Of a DNA stretch of 64,000 nucleotides, positions 47,345-58,574 are shown one piece after another. The DNA is from Heracleum sosnowskyi. Taxonomy: Eukaryota; Streptophyta; Magnoliopsida; Apiales; Apiaceae. The position numbers and the translations under genes are program-made. The notes beneath the pieces are model-generated. The model did not search any database. It had not been told where the DNA came from and worked only from the letters and a program-made list of their open reading frames with translations. Numbering within the stretch: position 1 is the first letter of the stretch; each line of letters starts with the position of its first letter. The stretch spans positions 62,770,006-62,834,005 of the forward strand of contig CM061245.1 in the NCBI GenBank assembly GCA_030848705.1. Reading direction: 5' to 3'.

Positions 47345-47669
47345 TTGTTATTCTGAGACACTGAACCAAGATTGTAGAAGGGGGCGTTGAATACAATCTT
47401 TGAAAACTTTTCGTTCTTGACAGTGAAAATATGAAAAGCAAAAACAAGAACAGAAACACAAATAAGATGATACAAGAATTAAAAATTCAGGTGGATTGTT
47501 TTTGTCCACCTGAGAGATTTTTATTGAAGAAATCTCTGTGATGTTTATGAATAAACACACAGCTGCAAATACACAACTCTAGCTTCAGCAATTTACAAGG
47601 ATACTGCCTTGTGCTCTCTAAATTGCTAAAACCCGATTTCTTGATTTCTAGAGTTATGCTACAACTTGG

Positions 47670-47678
47670 TTATATAAC
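47670..47678 (-). promoter_or_regulatory. Z2 LTR TATA box
   Basis: GTTATATAACC in the element's sense around 47669-47679, about 670 bp from the LTR start. Best TATA candidate. Confidence 0.5.
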
Positions 47679-47944
47679 CCCAAGTTTATTAAGATATTTG
47701 AACAACTAATAATACAAAAAGTACATGTGTTCAGAATCCTTGTTTCTTCATCCCGATCAGTGGTCCGTGTTTGTAGCTTGCCCTTCTTGGCTGATTGTCT
47801 TTTAAGGAAATATTACCTTTGACCATGCAAACAGAATGCTGCTTTCTTCTTGTCACCTTTCCAGAAATACTGGCTTCCATGCTCTGTGTAGTCTGTCAAC
47901 CCATGTGCTATGACATCGATGTCCTTTTCACAAGTACAGAGAGT

Positions 47945-48269
47945 ATCCGTAGAAGCTATCTGAGTTGTATCCGTTGATAGTTTCTTGATCAACCAGTACT
48001 GCTATCCGTAGGCAGTACAATGTCCATATCCGTAGAAGGCTAATCAAGCTATCCGCAGACAGTCAATTTCATGTATGCAGAATTACAAGGCATCGACTAT
48101 ATACAATTCGCCTCCCTATTCTACATATCTATTGATAGTCAACATGACTCATTTAACCTATCAAGACTACTTCAACTTCAACATCAGAAATACACAAGCA
48201 TGTTACATTTAGTCTTATCCGTAGATAAGCTACCCATCTACGGATACTGCAATGGCAAACTATCCGTTG
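47945..48269 (-). promoter_or_regulatory. ATCCGTAG motif cluster in Z2 U3
   Basis: ATCCGTAG at 47945, 48004, 48028 and 48217, its complement at 48238, ATCCGTTG at 47969 and 48262, ATCCGCAG at 48051. All lie upstream of the TATA candidate in the element's sense. Confidence 0.8.
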
Positions 48270-48342
48270 ATGGCTACGTTTACTTGTACAATTTTTACTA
48301 AGTTAATTTGGTTATCATCAAGAAACAACATAGTTCCTAACA

Positions 48343-48356
48343 ATCTCCCCCAATTT
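48343..48356 (-). other. Z2 polypurine tract
   Basis: AAATTGGGGGAGAT in the element's sense, flush with the 3' LTR. Confidence 0.9.
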
Positions 48357-49439
48357 ATGCCTGGTTGAGAATCAGACATAAATTAAGAGTCTTGATGATA
48401 ACAACACCACTTTCAACATATGGATATTAGCAGTAAAAATTGTGTCAAGCTACATGAATTGAAAAATAGAAGAGTAGAGATAGTTACATAGAGAGTGCTC
48501 CTTTAGACTAAGCAGAATCAATTTCTTTTCTTCTCTCTTGGAGGTTGAACCTTCTGTCTCCCTTCCTTAGCATAGTTTGCCTGGATTTGTTCTTGAAGCT
48601 TTCTGCAGAATGCATCTTCTTCAGCAATTTTTTGATCCAGCTTGCCTTGCAACTATCTAAGATACCTGTTGCTGGCCTTAGACAGTTGATCTTCAATCCT
48701 ATAGAATCTTCTACAGCCCTTTTCATCCTTGAATTCCATCATCCAGTAAGGTTGAAGATGAATTATTTGTCCATTAAAAGGGATCTTCAGCTTCCTCGGC
48801 AAACAATCAGGAGAATTCCAGCTGCTCCTGATTTCCTCAATCTTCTTTAACACAGCACCCCTGGATCTTCAAAGACAATCCTCCTCTGTGTATCTCTTCT
48901 CTCTTCTCCCTTCTCAGGAGAGACAGGCCTATTTGATCTCTTCTTCCATCTAGGGGGCTTGGATTTAGGCACTGTCTTCCTTTTCTTCAATTTCTTCTTA
49001 GTAGGGGCCTCTTCCTCCACAGCCTCACTACTTTCTTCCTCCAATTCCCTCTCTAGTTCTTGGGCTAATCTAGCTTGTCTCTCAGGTGTAGATTCATAAC
49101 CCTGGGGATTGGCTTCTCTCCTTATCCTGTAAATCTCTTATGCCTTTGCTTTATTGAACCTGGGGTGGCTGCTTGTGATGTTAAGTTCTTTGCCATTTTT
49201 GTAGATAACAGCCAACCCTCGTCTCAGCTTTACATCCTTGGAATTTTTGAGATCCATGATAAGAGTTGCTAGCACCTTATTCTCATCAGGCTTAGGAAGT
49301 GGGAAGTCCACCTCTAGCTTGTTCTTGCCATGATGTTTAGGTGGTGATCTAGTCCTGCCACTAAAGAAAGGTTCAAACTCCTTGACACTAGAATGTTCAT
49401 CATCATAATTTCTTTGCAGAACAATGGTGTCAGGAGTGA

Positions 49440-49443
49440 GGAC
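49440..49443. repeat. Target-site duplication ggac (left)
   Basis: GGAC before TGATAAGTGG, repeated at 54977-54980. Only 4 bp match (AGGAC versus TGGAC), so the exact TSD is slightly uncertain. Confidence 0.6.
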
Positions 49444-49613
49444 TGATAAGTGGATTTTATATCTACTTGGAATGCTTCGTATCGGCTTAAATTGATCGCT
49501 AGCACTCAAGTATTTGGTGTGTTTAATGTGTTTTTAGCTAGAATGTGCAGAGCTACAGATGGATGCATAAATGTGAGGATTCATGTATATATGGTGGATA
49601 TGTGCTAAAGAAG

Positions 49614-49618
49614 AGAAG
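49614..49618. repeat. Target-site duplication agaag (left)
   Basis: AGAAG before TGTAACACCCC, repeated exactly at 53648-53652. Confidence 0.93.
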
Positions 49619-52600
49619 TGTAACACCCCCAGACCCGGGGTCGGAGATCTGGGTTGTCACGATCCCTTATTCCGTACAAACACTTAATACTTGAACCATG
49701 AAACAATAAATCAACACACATGGTGACCCCACCATCAATACACTCACGCTAGTTATGTCTCAGAAACGAACTTACAATAACAGTAGTCATATGATCCGCA
49801 AATTAAAGTTATTACAACCCAAAAGTAAAATACTTGCAACCTACTACCAGTATGATTTCTATGTGAAACCATAGGGTAGCACAAAAGTTTGTTCTTGTTC
49901 ATTAATATACATAAGTGATACTTATAATTAAACCGGAGCAACAAGAGTTACACTCCAAACCAGCTCAGTACTTCTACTTGATCAACTGTAACAACCATGC
50001 TATAGGCAGCCTGTATGTCCCTGACGCGCTTCCAAGCGGTACGACGAATCCTGGCCATCTACTCTAGCTGTTGTGTTGTGATATATATGTATAGAAAGAA
50101 AAAGCAAGAGTGAGCACTTGGCCCAGAAATAATACAATACATCATAAGCATATAAGTAAGCTTATATCATAAAGGAAAAACCTTTAAAACTTCACTCGTA
50201 TATAGAATGATATATTTATTTCTCTTTTCGTCAAAACATACCATACAGTATGACTACTGTATGAGGAACATCATTACTCATTACTGTCACATTATCAGTA
50301 ACTCAGCGCCTAGGCTTTTGTTACAATGTGCAGCTCAACTCCGATTGGAGGGAAGGGAATGTACTGGAACACCCGATACACGGTGATCAGTCGTTGTATC
50401 GTAACTTTTCTTTTCTACTAGTAGAAGGACGACTTCCTGTTCGGTTATCACCCTGACCGCATACGGGCCACTGTGCTAAGAGATCACTACCTCGGCGCCT
50501 ATCTTGTCACCGGGTAAGCCTTAGCACGCAAGAGATCACTACCTCAGCGCCTATTTTGTCACCGGGTAAGCCTTGATAATTTTGGCACTACTCCGGCACC
50601 TATTTCATTGCCGTGTAGGCCCTTTCCAATTCCCATGATGAAAAATATTAATGAAACGGAAATCGTAATTTAATTCCATTTTTCCCAAATACAAATACTT
50701 GTCAAAACTTTGTAACCGTTCAGAATACCTTACTCCAGAGTAATTGAAAGGAGTAAGTCAAAGTGTGGGTTGACATTAGTCAACGAAACTACCGATGATT
50801 ACTACGTATTTTGAAATCATGACCAGTGAGTTTATTGAAATTTCAGAGTTCAGCGAGTTTGAAATACTCTACTTGAATGGGGGAGCCATCCCCTAGTTAT
50901 AGATATTATAGAGGAACAGTGGAAGTCAATCTCTGTCCTCGAATTCTTGAACTAGATTCTCAGTTTTCGATGAGTTGGAAAAATACTATTCGCATTTAAT
51001 TACCTTTAAATATCTTAAGATAATAGCTGGGAATCTCTATTTTAATAACTTTTCTGAAAATCAGAAATTTATATTTTTTTGTAAATAATAGAACCTTTAA
51101 TCATATAATAAGGTTCTATGATTTTAAATCATATTTGGAATATTTAATAAATACCCAAATAATAAATATTAAATTTTTATTCAATATAAAACCACCTAAG
51201 TGAATATTTATCCTCAAATAATAAGTATTGAAGTATTATTCAATATAAAACAATTAAGTGAATATTCAAAATAATATTCACTTAATTAAATAATATTCAA
51301 ATAATATATATTATAATATTATTTAAATATCTCACCTTAAATATCCAATTATATAGATATTGGAATATTTAATATACCCTTAAAGTATAACCGTCCTTGG
51401 AACCTTCCAGCTTCTTACAGTAGTTTAAAACAAAATAATAATTTGACTCCCGGTCTAAGTTTTAAAACCATCGTACAAGTACTCTATACTTAGAGTCTTT
51501 AACCTTTAACCTTGGTTTATATCTAGTATTTATCTAGCATATAAACCTTATACCTTATATAGCTTTTTACAAAGAGAAAACAGTTTTACGTCATTTCACA
51601 GTCATTAAAGCAGCATATATATATAGCAATACCACAACATATATCACAACAGCATCATTATATGGTGTAGGGTTTGAAAACTTGCCTTGGGGTCTTGGTG
51701 GTGTGGTAGTGGGGGCTTGAGAGTGTGCGCGTCGATCTATAACAAGATGTACAATTACAGTCAGTCCCCTAGAACCATTTAATGTGCTATAACTCAAGCA
51801 CTACAGTTCTACCAATGAAAATTAAAAGTCTCGCTCTTGGTCATCTATAACCTCGTGACATTCCGTAAACTTCTAAGTCAAAAGCTTGGGTGAAAACCAT
51901 TCACAAATCCCAAGTTCTTTTACTTTACCATTTCCTTGTTTTAAACCATCCCCTTAAGGGTATTTCACTCGCGCAACCTTTGTTCTCGCATTTTTCTAAA
52001 ATCACAAACTTATCGTTTTGACACGAAACCTTCTAGGTTCCTTTCTAGACTATACATACTAGTATTATTTTTAATATCTCAATCCAATTCCAATTTTAAA
52101 GGGCTTGATCCCTATCTCAAAGTTCATACAATGAACTATCTAGTTACGCGAAACCGCTTTCACTAAAATGGACGTTTCTCCTAAACCGTAAATAGAAACG
52201 ACACGATTCTTTCGCTAAAACAATCTAGGAAACAGAGCCTACATGCTCATGGTCAGAAACTTCAAGTTTATGCCCTGTAATGCAATCATGGTTTCTGTCT
52301 AAACTACCTAAGTAAAATCCGACATGGTAACGGCGCTTACGCGTACTTCCCGTGTTTTTAAACACTCAATCCAACTACAATTCAACCATCAACCAACCAC
52401 CAATCAAACTCAAGCTAATACTATCATTTTTCTGTCCAAACATGATCATACTCTAGTTCATAAGTTTATCCACAAATCAACCATCAAACATGCTTAAAAT
52501 CATGCATACGTGCTTCATTACTACATAGTTCTCATTCAATCACTTCTAACTACTAGATCAAAGAATAATCTTAAAAAGAAAGAAGTTTTATACCTTCCTT

Positions 52601-53647
52601 GGATCTTAAAAAAGTCTATATATGGGTGGTATATCCTTCCTTGCTCCTTAACTATGCTAATGAAACCTAAAATCATCAAAACAAAACAAGATCTTATGAG
52701 TTTACTATTCATATCACTATTCATCATCAACATTGAATCCATTTTTGACCAAGCTATGATCCATGGATGAGGCTAAGATTAGAGATCTACCTTGGATATT
52801 GGAAGAGGGTGATTTAGAGCCCAAGATCAAGATTTATGGTTGAGTGGAAGTTGGAGCAAAATTTTTAAGGAATGGAGATGAAGAAATAGGCCGAAAGTTT
52901 GTTCTTCATGAATGCTTCTCTTTTTTATTTGTTTTGATTTGATTTTCTTTTCCTTTTGTTTGTCTAATTAATCCTTAACACTTAGTAATTGATTTGTGTG
53001 GCTAATAACTAGTTTGGTCATCAATGACAAGGCTCATTTGAACTTGTGGTGGTGGTGAAAGTGGTGACAAGGTGGTGATTCATCACCTTGTCATCACTTT
53101 GTCATGCTTATGTCATTACCTTGCATCATGCTTATGTCATCCTTTGCATCCTCAATCCTTTTATATATTGCACTTGATGATCTCATATAATACTCCTCCT
53201 TTGGTTAGGGTTTAATCCATAATTTATTACGCTTTTGTTTCGCGATAGTTTCAAGTGGTTTTAAAGACGTTTCTCTGTACCAAAACTAGGGTACTTCCTT
53301 TATCCTTCCATTACCTTTGTCTAATATATAATCTTAGGTTTCTCACCTTGGTTTAAGATATAATCATGTATTTCTCATTCCACATACTTTCTTAAAACGA
53401 TCAAATCAATACATCCTTAACTGTCCAGTGAATAGTGATTTAAAACTCGAATGGGAATCTTCTGATTCTGATTGCATTTGCATTCACTTATTCTCCTTAT
53501 ACATCAATAATATCACTTCGAAACATTCATTCCATGTCGTCTACATAGTGTGGTCTGAAAAACTTTTCATCAGCAAAATTACTATTCATCAGTGGAAATT
53601 TACTATTCATCAAGGTTTTAATTATTACAAAATTTTGGGATATTACA
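49619..53647 (-). mobile_element. 4.0-kb Tekay-like solo LTR nested in the Athila-like LTR
   Basis: 4,029 bp, TGTAACACCCCCAGACCCGG...GGGATATTACA on the plus strand with a perfect 5-bp TSD. The ends match the Tekay LTRs at 12276 and 24641 (CCCGGG near one end, GGATATTACA at the other), but length and interior differ, so it is a related family. There is an AT belt at 51000-51400. No internal domain: a solo LTR left by recombination. Short frames inside it are not genes. Confidence 0.92.
50479..50582. repeat. 52-bp tandem repeat in the solo LTR
   Basis: Two units (50479-50530, 50531-50582) with AAGAGATCACTACCTC, GGTAAGCCTT and a TTGTCACCGGG core, then a decayed third (about 50589-50630, CACTACTCCGGCACC). 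Confidence 0.85.
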
Positions 53648-53652
53648 AGAAG
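53648..53652. repeat. Target-site duplication agaag (right)
   Basis: Exact copy of 49614-49618. Confidence 0.93.
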
Positions 53653-53728
53653 TCCATGCCGTAAGGGAGTTGGAAGAGCAAGGAAACGAAAAGAAAATAG
53701 TTTGCAAAATCCATGAATAGTAGCAGGA

Positions 53729-53862
53729 GCGCGCCCGCACTGTTCATAGCGCGCCCGTACTGTTCATAGCGCGCCCACACCCTATTGGAGCGCCCCTGCG
53801 CTTCATGAACACTATTTGAGCGCGCCCGCGCCTCATTCAAGCGCGCTCGCGCTTGGTCAATG
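53729..53862. repeat. GC-rich minisatellite, GCGCGCCCG units
   Basis: About six units of 20-30 bp each starting GCGCGCCC or GCGCGCTC, two followed by GTTCATA spacers (GCGCGCCCGCACTGTTCATA). Very CpG-dense inside an AT-rich LTR. Confidence 0.85.
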
Positions 53863-54976
53863 CTGAAGAAGTCTTTTTCTGTTCTGTTTTGGAAACCAGC
53901 GAAGACCAGTCAACCGTGAAGGCCTATATAAACAATTGGTGGACGATTTCAGAGACAGACATCCATATGCATCCATATACCTACCTACATATCTATCCAC
54001 CAGCAAGGAGAACAAGAAGACGGCTGATTACGAAGATCCAGTTTTATCTTATCTTTGTATGCTTCTAATTAGGCGATACTTTGGATTCTCGTTGGAGTTG
54101 TTTTTCATAAACCTTATTACTAGTACTTTTAATTAGTATTCCAGACATATTTATTATCATGTTTTCATCAGAATCCACGATGATGAACGGTTCGATTATG
54201 AACTAATCGTTGTCGTGGGATTCTAACGGATTTATCAATGGATTTTAGTAGTTAATTGTTTTAAATATTTGTGTGTGATGAATTATTGGCTTCCTAGTTT
54301 GGTTGTGCTTATTCTTCTTGGATGCGTAGCTAACATCTAAGTTGTTTGTTAATCTCTATTGATTGCGAAAGTGGATATAGAGGTTTAGAACTTGCCATGC
54401 TAGCATAGGTTTATGTATGTTTGTCATGCATGATTCGTAGGTGATTTTAACCATCTTACCTGCCCTATGTAATTTGAATGGATAACTTGCTCGTTAAACC
54501 GTTATGTTTTCAAATCTTATTGACATATAGGGTCTAAACATAATTGGTGTCTGCCCAACTTCTATCTCTTTTGTGGATGTTTGAGTGGTTTGGTATACGT
54601 ATACTGAAAGGTAGCGTATACTGATTTCGTGTTATCCGATTAGTTGTCATAACCGTCACATACATTGATTAAAGACAAAAGACTCTAAATGAAGTATTTA
54701 ATGAAGTTAGGATCCCATGTTTTATTCTCATAAGTAATTCGACAGTAAATTCCTTAGTTAATTATAGTCTTGGTAATTTGAGTAGTTAATTTAGTTAATC
54801 ACAACTCAAATTTGATACTTATCTTAGCATTGAACAATAGCCATACATTGTTGCATAAGTGCATAACTGTAGTAAACCAGTCTCTGTGGGAACGAACTCT
54901 ACTTATTCTTATATTACTTGTGACCGCGTACGCTTGCGTGATTTTTTGTGAACAAGTTTTTTCAGAATTGTTGTGT

Positions 54977-54980
54977 GGAC
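54977..54980. repeat. Target-site duplication ggac (right)
   Basis: Copy of 49440-49443. Taking these as homologous positions gives a net insertion of 5,537 bp, which restores the aORF frame. Confidence 0.6.
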
Positions 54981-57900
54981 AGGATGGCTGCTTGTGGATG
55001 AAGTCACAGCCTGGAAGATGGATTCCTTGATCAGCTTTTCAGAATTGAGAAACACTTGGACATCCTCAGCTCGAAGAGAGACCACCTTTGTGAGTTGAAA
55101 CTCACTCGGATTAGCTATGATTTGAGGTGACTCCCCCTGACTTGATGGCACACCTTGAGTTGTAAAGACCACCAGTGCACTCTCCCCCTTACTTGAATTC
55201 TCCCCCTTTTTGTTATCATCAAGGGTCTGAGTGACAGCGGTTGACTGCAGCAACTGTTGCAGAAGCTGAGTCTGTAGATTTTGGTTAGCCAAGAAGGTGT
55301 CCATTTACTTTTCCATCTTATCCATCCTCCCAGTAAGAGCATCCACGTCCTTTACCAACTTGTCTTGCTTGCATCTTTCAGATGTGGAAGGAGCAACAAC
55401 ATCAATTCTCCTTGCAAAAGCATCCTTCACCCCATCCAGAAGGTTCTTGATATCATCAGTGCTGGCTCTTTGTTGCAGGATGTGGGCCTGATGAAGCTAA
55501 AGTGATGCCACAAAGTTATGAACTGAGGTGACATGCTATGGATTTGATGTTTTAGCTTCATCATGTGCCCTTTGATAATTCCTGAGAATGACTGACTTGG
55601 TGGCATTGTGGTCATAGGAGTTGGAGAACAACCAAGTAGGCATCTCTTGGAGAGTGGAAGGGCCTTCATCTCCTCCTTCACCACTCTCAGAATCATCACT
55701 GTCTTCATCATAACTGAAATCTTCACCAGCTCCTAGAGGCAGATTCTGAATAGCTTCATTTGCCTTAGACATTGATTCAGTTGTGTGTACTAAATTCAAC
55801 ATCCTTTCCGCCTCCACATTGCCCTGTCCAGCCAAGACTTGATAGGCTGGGTCAGGATGAGTAAATGTCTCAGCATTCAGGTTGACTTGTTCCAACGCAT
55901 TTTGGTATTCAAGTTGGTACAGTCTTTCCATGTCTGCATCACTGACATCCATTGACTCACTTGCAATGGCTGAGTCTTCCATCCTTATCTCTCATGTACC
56001 TGCTTTTCTCTCATTTTCTCTCTTTTCTTGCATCAGGGGCTCCCCCTGGCTCACACCTCTCACACCCTCACCGTCACCTGCTAAGGTGGAATTCTCATTG
56101 CTCACTTTTACCAGACTGGAAGAAATAGTCTGTATCTCTTGCTCTTCCTCTCCTTTTGCATGGTCGCAAACCAGCCTCTCACTCTCAGTGGCTTCACTCC
56201 CTTCCCTCAATCCTAGAAGTGTTTGAACTACTGCTAACTCATCCACACTTGAAGTACAAATACTTGAAGTTTGAAGTGCAAGTGTGGAAGGAGTATCCGT
56301 AGAGGCAGTAGAAGTGGATGTCAACGGATAGCTGGTTTGGGGCATATCCGTAGACAGACAAACACTTGTCAACGGATGAGAGATATCCGTAGATGAAGGA
56401 AAAGAAGTAGCTCTTGAAATGGAGACTAAGGCTGAATCTGTGGAGATTGACTTGAGATTTGAAGCCACAGATTGAGCCAGAGTCTGAGAAATGATAGATT
56501 GATGATCCAACAAATCATCAATAAGATGATGATCACCAATTTCAGAGTGGGGCTTCTCCAAGAAGGTTAAAGATGGAGAATCAGGAAGTGATGTGTGAAT
56601 CATATCCACATCCAGAGAGAGAGTGGGTGAGCTTGGTGTTTCTGTTTCAGTTTGAATGATTAGAGAAGAGGGTTGTGACTCCACATTTACTGGAGCCACA
56701 TCAAACTGAATTTGAGATGGTGTCATAGACACTGTATGTGATCCATGTGTAACTCCGGATTGTTTAGACCTTTTTCTCCTTGAATAGACCATGGTTGTAT
56801 CTGTGGGGGTGCTTGTGTCCCTATCCCTCTTGTACTGTGTCCCTGGTTGGGGACTCTTTTCAATAGTAACATCTTTTTGGGAGGATGCCACTAGGGATGT
56901 GATATTTTTCTTTTCAACCACTGCATCTTTTTTAGAAGACACAGGGTGGCTAGGCTGGGACACACTTATCTCACCCTCCTTGTTCTTGGGGTTTCTTTGA
57001 TGTTCACCCCTTCCCTCACCTCTCACTACCTCCTTCACACTCCCCTCAAGGGTTTTGGTAGTTTTTGCAACAGATGCCTTTTGAGAAGCACCTGAGGTTT
57101 TCTTTCTAGATTTTGATTTGGGAATAATGGTGGTGACCAATTGGGTAGGAGACTGTTGGACAATTCCAGTCTCCATTGTAGTACTAGGAATCAAAGAAAC
57201 AACAGAGGTAGGAACAGTTGAGGAGATTACCTGACTCACCTGTGCCTCTTGAGCTGCATTGACAATTGGTGGATACACCAATGGAACTTCCCTGTTGTGG
57301 CTCAGCCTATTCAAGTCCTCAAGGACTCTCTTATTCTGAACCCAACACTCCTTGGAGTTTGCAGGGAATTGGATCACCAGGTTGTTTTCTACATGGTTAG
57401 CTAGCATCATAAAGAATCTAACATAATAGATATTCTTACTTCTAGATGCTTTGTTTCCTAACTTAGCACCTAATTCATAAAGAATTAGAGATCCTAGGTT
57501 GAAAAAGCTATCATTAAGAAGCATGAAAGCAATATCTAGCATGGAAGAAATAACAGCATCATAATTGCTAATCTTACCAGAAAACACCTTTAGAATGGCA
57601 TCAAAGAAAAAGCTCCATTCTTTGACCATTCCTTTTCTTTGAATTTTACTCAGATTATCAGTAGGTAAAGCATAGTTAATCATATTCAGCATGTTAAATA
57701 TATCAGTATCACTATGCTTTTCCAACCTATTGTTATCAGGTAAATTCAAGCAAGCAGAGATGATGTCACCATTAATCACATGTTCCTTACCTTGAAGAAC
57801 AAAAGTAATTGTAGCATTCACAGAATCAAAAACTGTCGATTCCCAGATAGCTTCAATTACCTCAAAATAAAGAGTGGGGGCTTTGAGCATAGCTTTGGAG

Positions 57901-58037
57901 AGCTTCTTGCAGTTCTGAATGAACCTCATCACAGTGTGATATGATGTGCTCTTCTCCTCAAAGTCCACCAGAGCCGTGAACTTGTTCTTCTCATAGGTAA
58001 ACCCAGTGAGTGACATTATCTTGCTTACAAGTGTCAT

Positions 58038-58574
58038 TGGTAATAGCTTTGAGCTTGCAGAAAGAAATTAGTCTTGAGAGAAAAGAGGGTTTCTTGCCTT
58101 GGTGAATTTTTGGAGAAAGGTAGAAGAAAATGAGCTGAGAGTAAAATTTAATTTAAACTCCCCCAAAATAATTCACTAATTAAATCAGAATAATTGAAAG
58201 AAATTATCCGATTTGGCAAGAAAGTAACCGTTTAAAGATAATGGAGTGAAAAGTAAAGTCACGAATTTACTGTAATTACTCACACGTACTGTACGCAGGT
58301 AAATACGGATAAGATTGTGACTTTAACGGTCATGATTAAACTAAAATATCTACGGATAGAATTCTACCTTGAGATTTGATATCCGTAGAGGTGTAAAACT
58401 ATATCTGTAGAAAAAGAAAAATCCAGTGTTAGAAATGACCATCAACGGATGAAGGTATCCGTAGAGGGAGAAATTTGGACTTAGGCAAAATTCTTCTTTT
58501 TCAGAGAGTTTTAAATTCTCATGAAAATCATTTTAACACTGGCTGCATATCAAATCATCAGACATTTAAATAGA
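58038..58574 (-). promoter_or_regulatory. Z2 spacer between pol and aORF, motif-bearing
   Basis: 537 bp non-coding. Family motif at 58350 (complement), 58381 and 58457, with CAACGGAT at 58443. A TTGGGGGAG-like purine run (complement of ACTCCCCCAAAA, near 58160) resembles the polypurine tract. Position and content parallel the Z1 spacer. Confidence 0.55.

Larger units (their letters stand above)
47346..48342 (-). repeat. LTR shared by truncated gag (left) and Z2 (right)
   Basis: 997 bp, TGTTATTC...CCTAACA on the plus strand. The left side has a primer site and gag start (a 5' LTR context). The right side has a polypurine tract and Z2 coding (a 3' LTR context). No TSD can be seen on the right because the element continues. 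Confidence 0.9.
49444..54976 (+). mobile_element. Athila-like solo LTR inserted in the Z2 aORF
   Basis: About 1.5 kb without the nested insert. It starts TGATAAGTGG and near its end has CTCTGTGGGAACGAACTCTAC ... CGTACGCTTGCG, the phrase typical of Athila/Tat LTR 3' regions. No internal domain follows, hence solo LTR by LTR-LTR recombination. The 3' terminus (TTGTTGTGT rather than ..CA) is atypical. Confidence 0.7.
48508..58037 (-). pseudogene. Z2 additional ORF, split by nested LTRs
   Basis: Start ATG 58035-58037 (MTLVSKIMSLTGFTYEKNKF). Residues ~30-240 align with the Z1 aORF: YHTVMRFIQNC, VIEAIWESTVFDS, ISACLNLP, KEWSFFFDAI, LGSLILYEL. Next comes a long Ser/Thr-rich region carrying the family motif, then an acidic stretch (YDEDSDDSESGEGGDEG), a helical part, and at about 55000 the 5.5-kb insertion. 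Coding resumes at 49443 (VLTPDTIVLQRN, KEFEPFFSG, basic KKKLKKRKTVPKSK) and ends in a helical C-terminus (about 48740-48508). Stops: 55992-55994, 55536-55538, near 55500, 55305-55307 and 49138; a frameshift near 48850. Insertion length (5,537) exactly accounts for the frame difference across it. No membrane segment or signal peptide seen. Function unknown. Confidence 0.8.
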
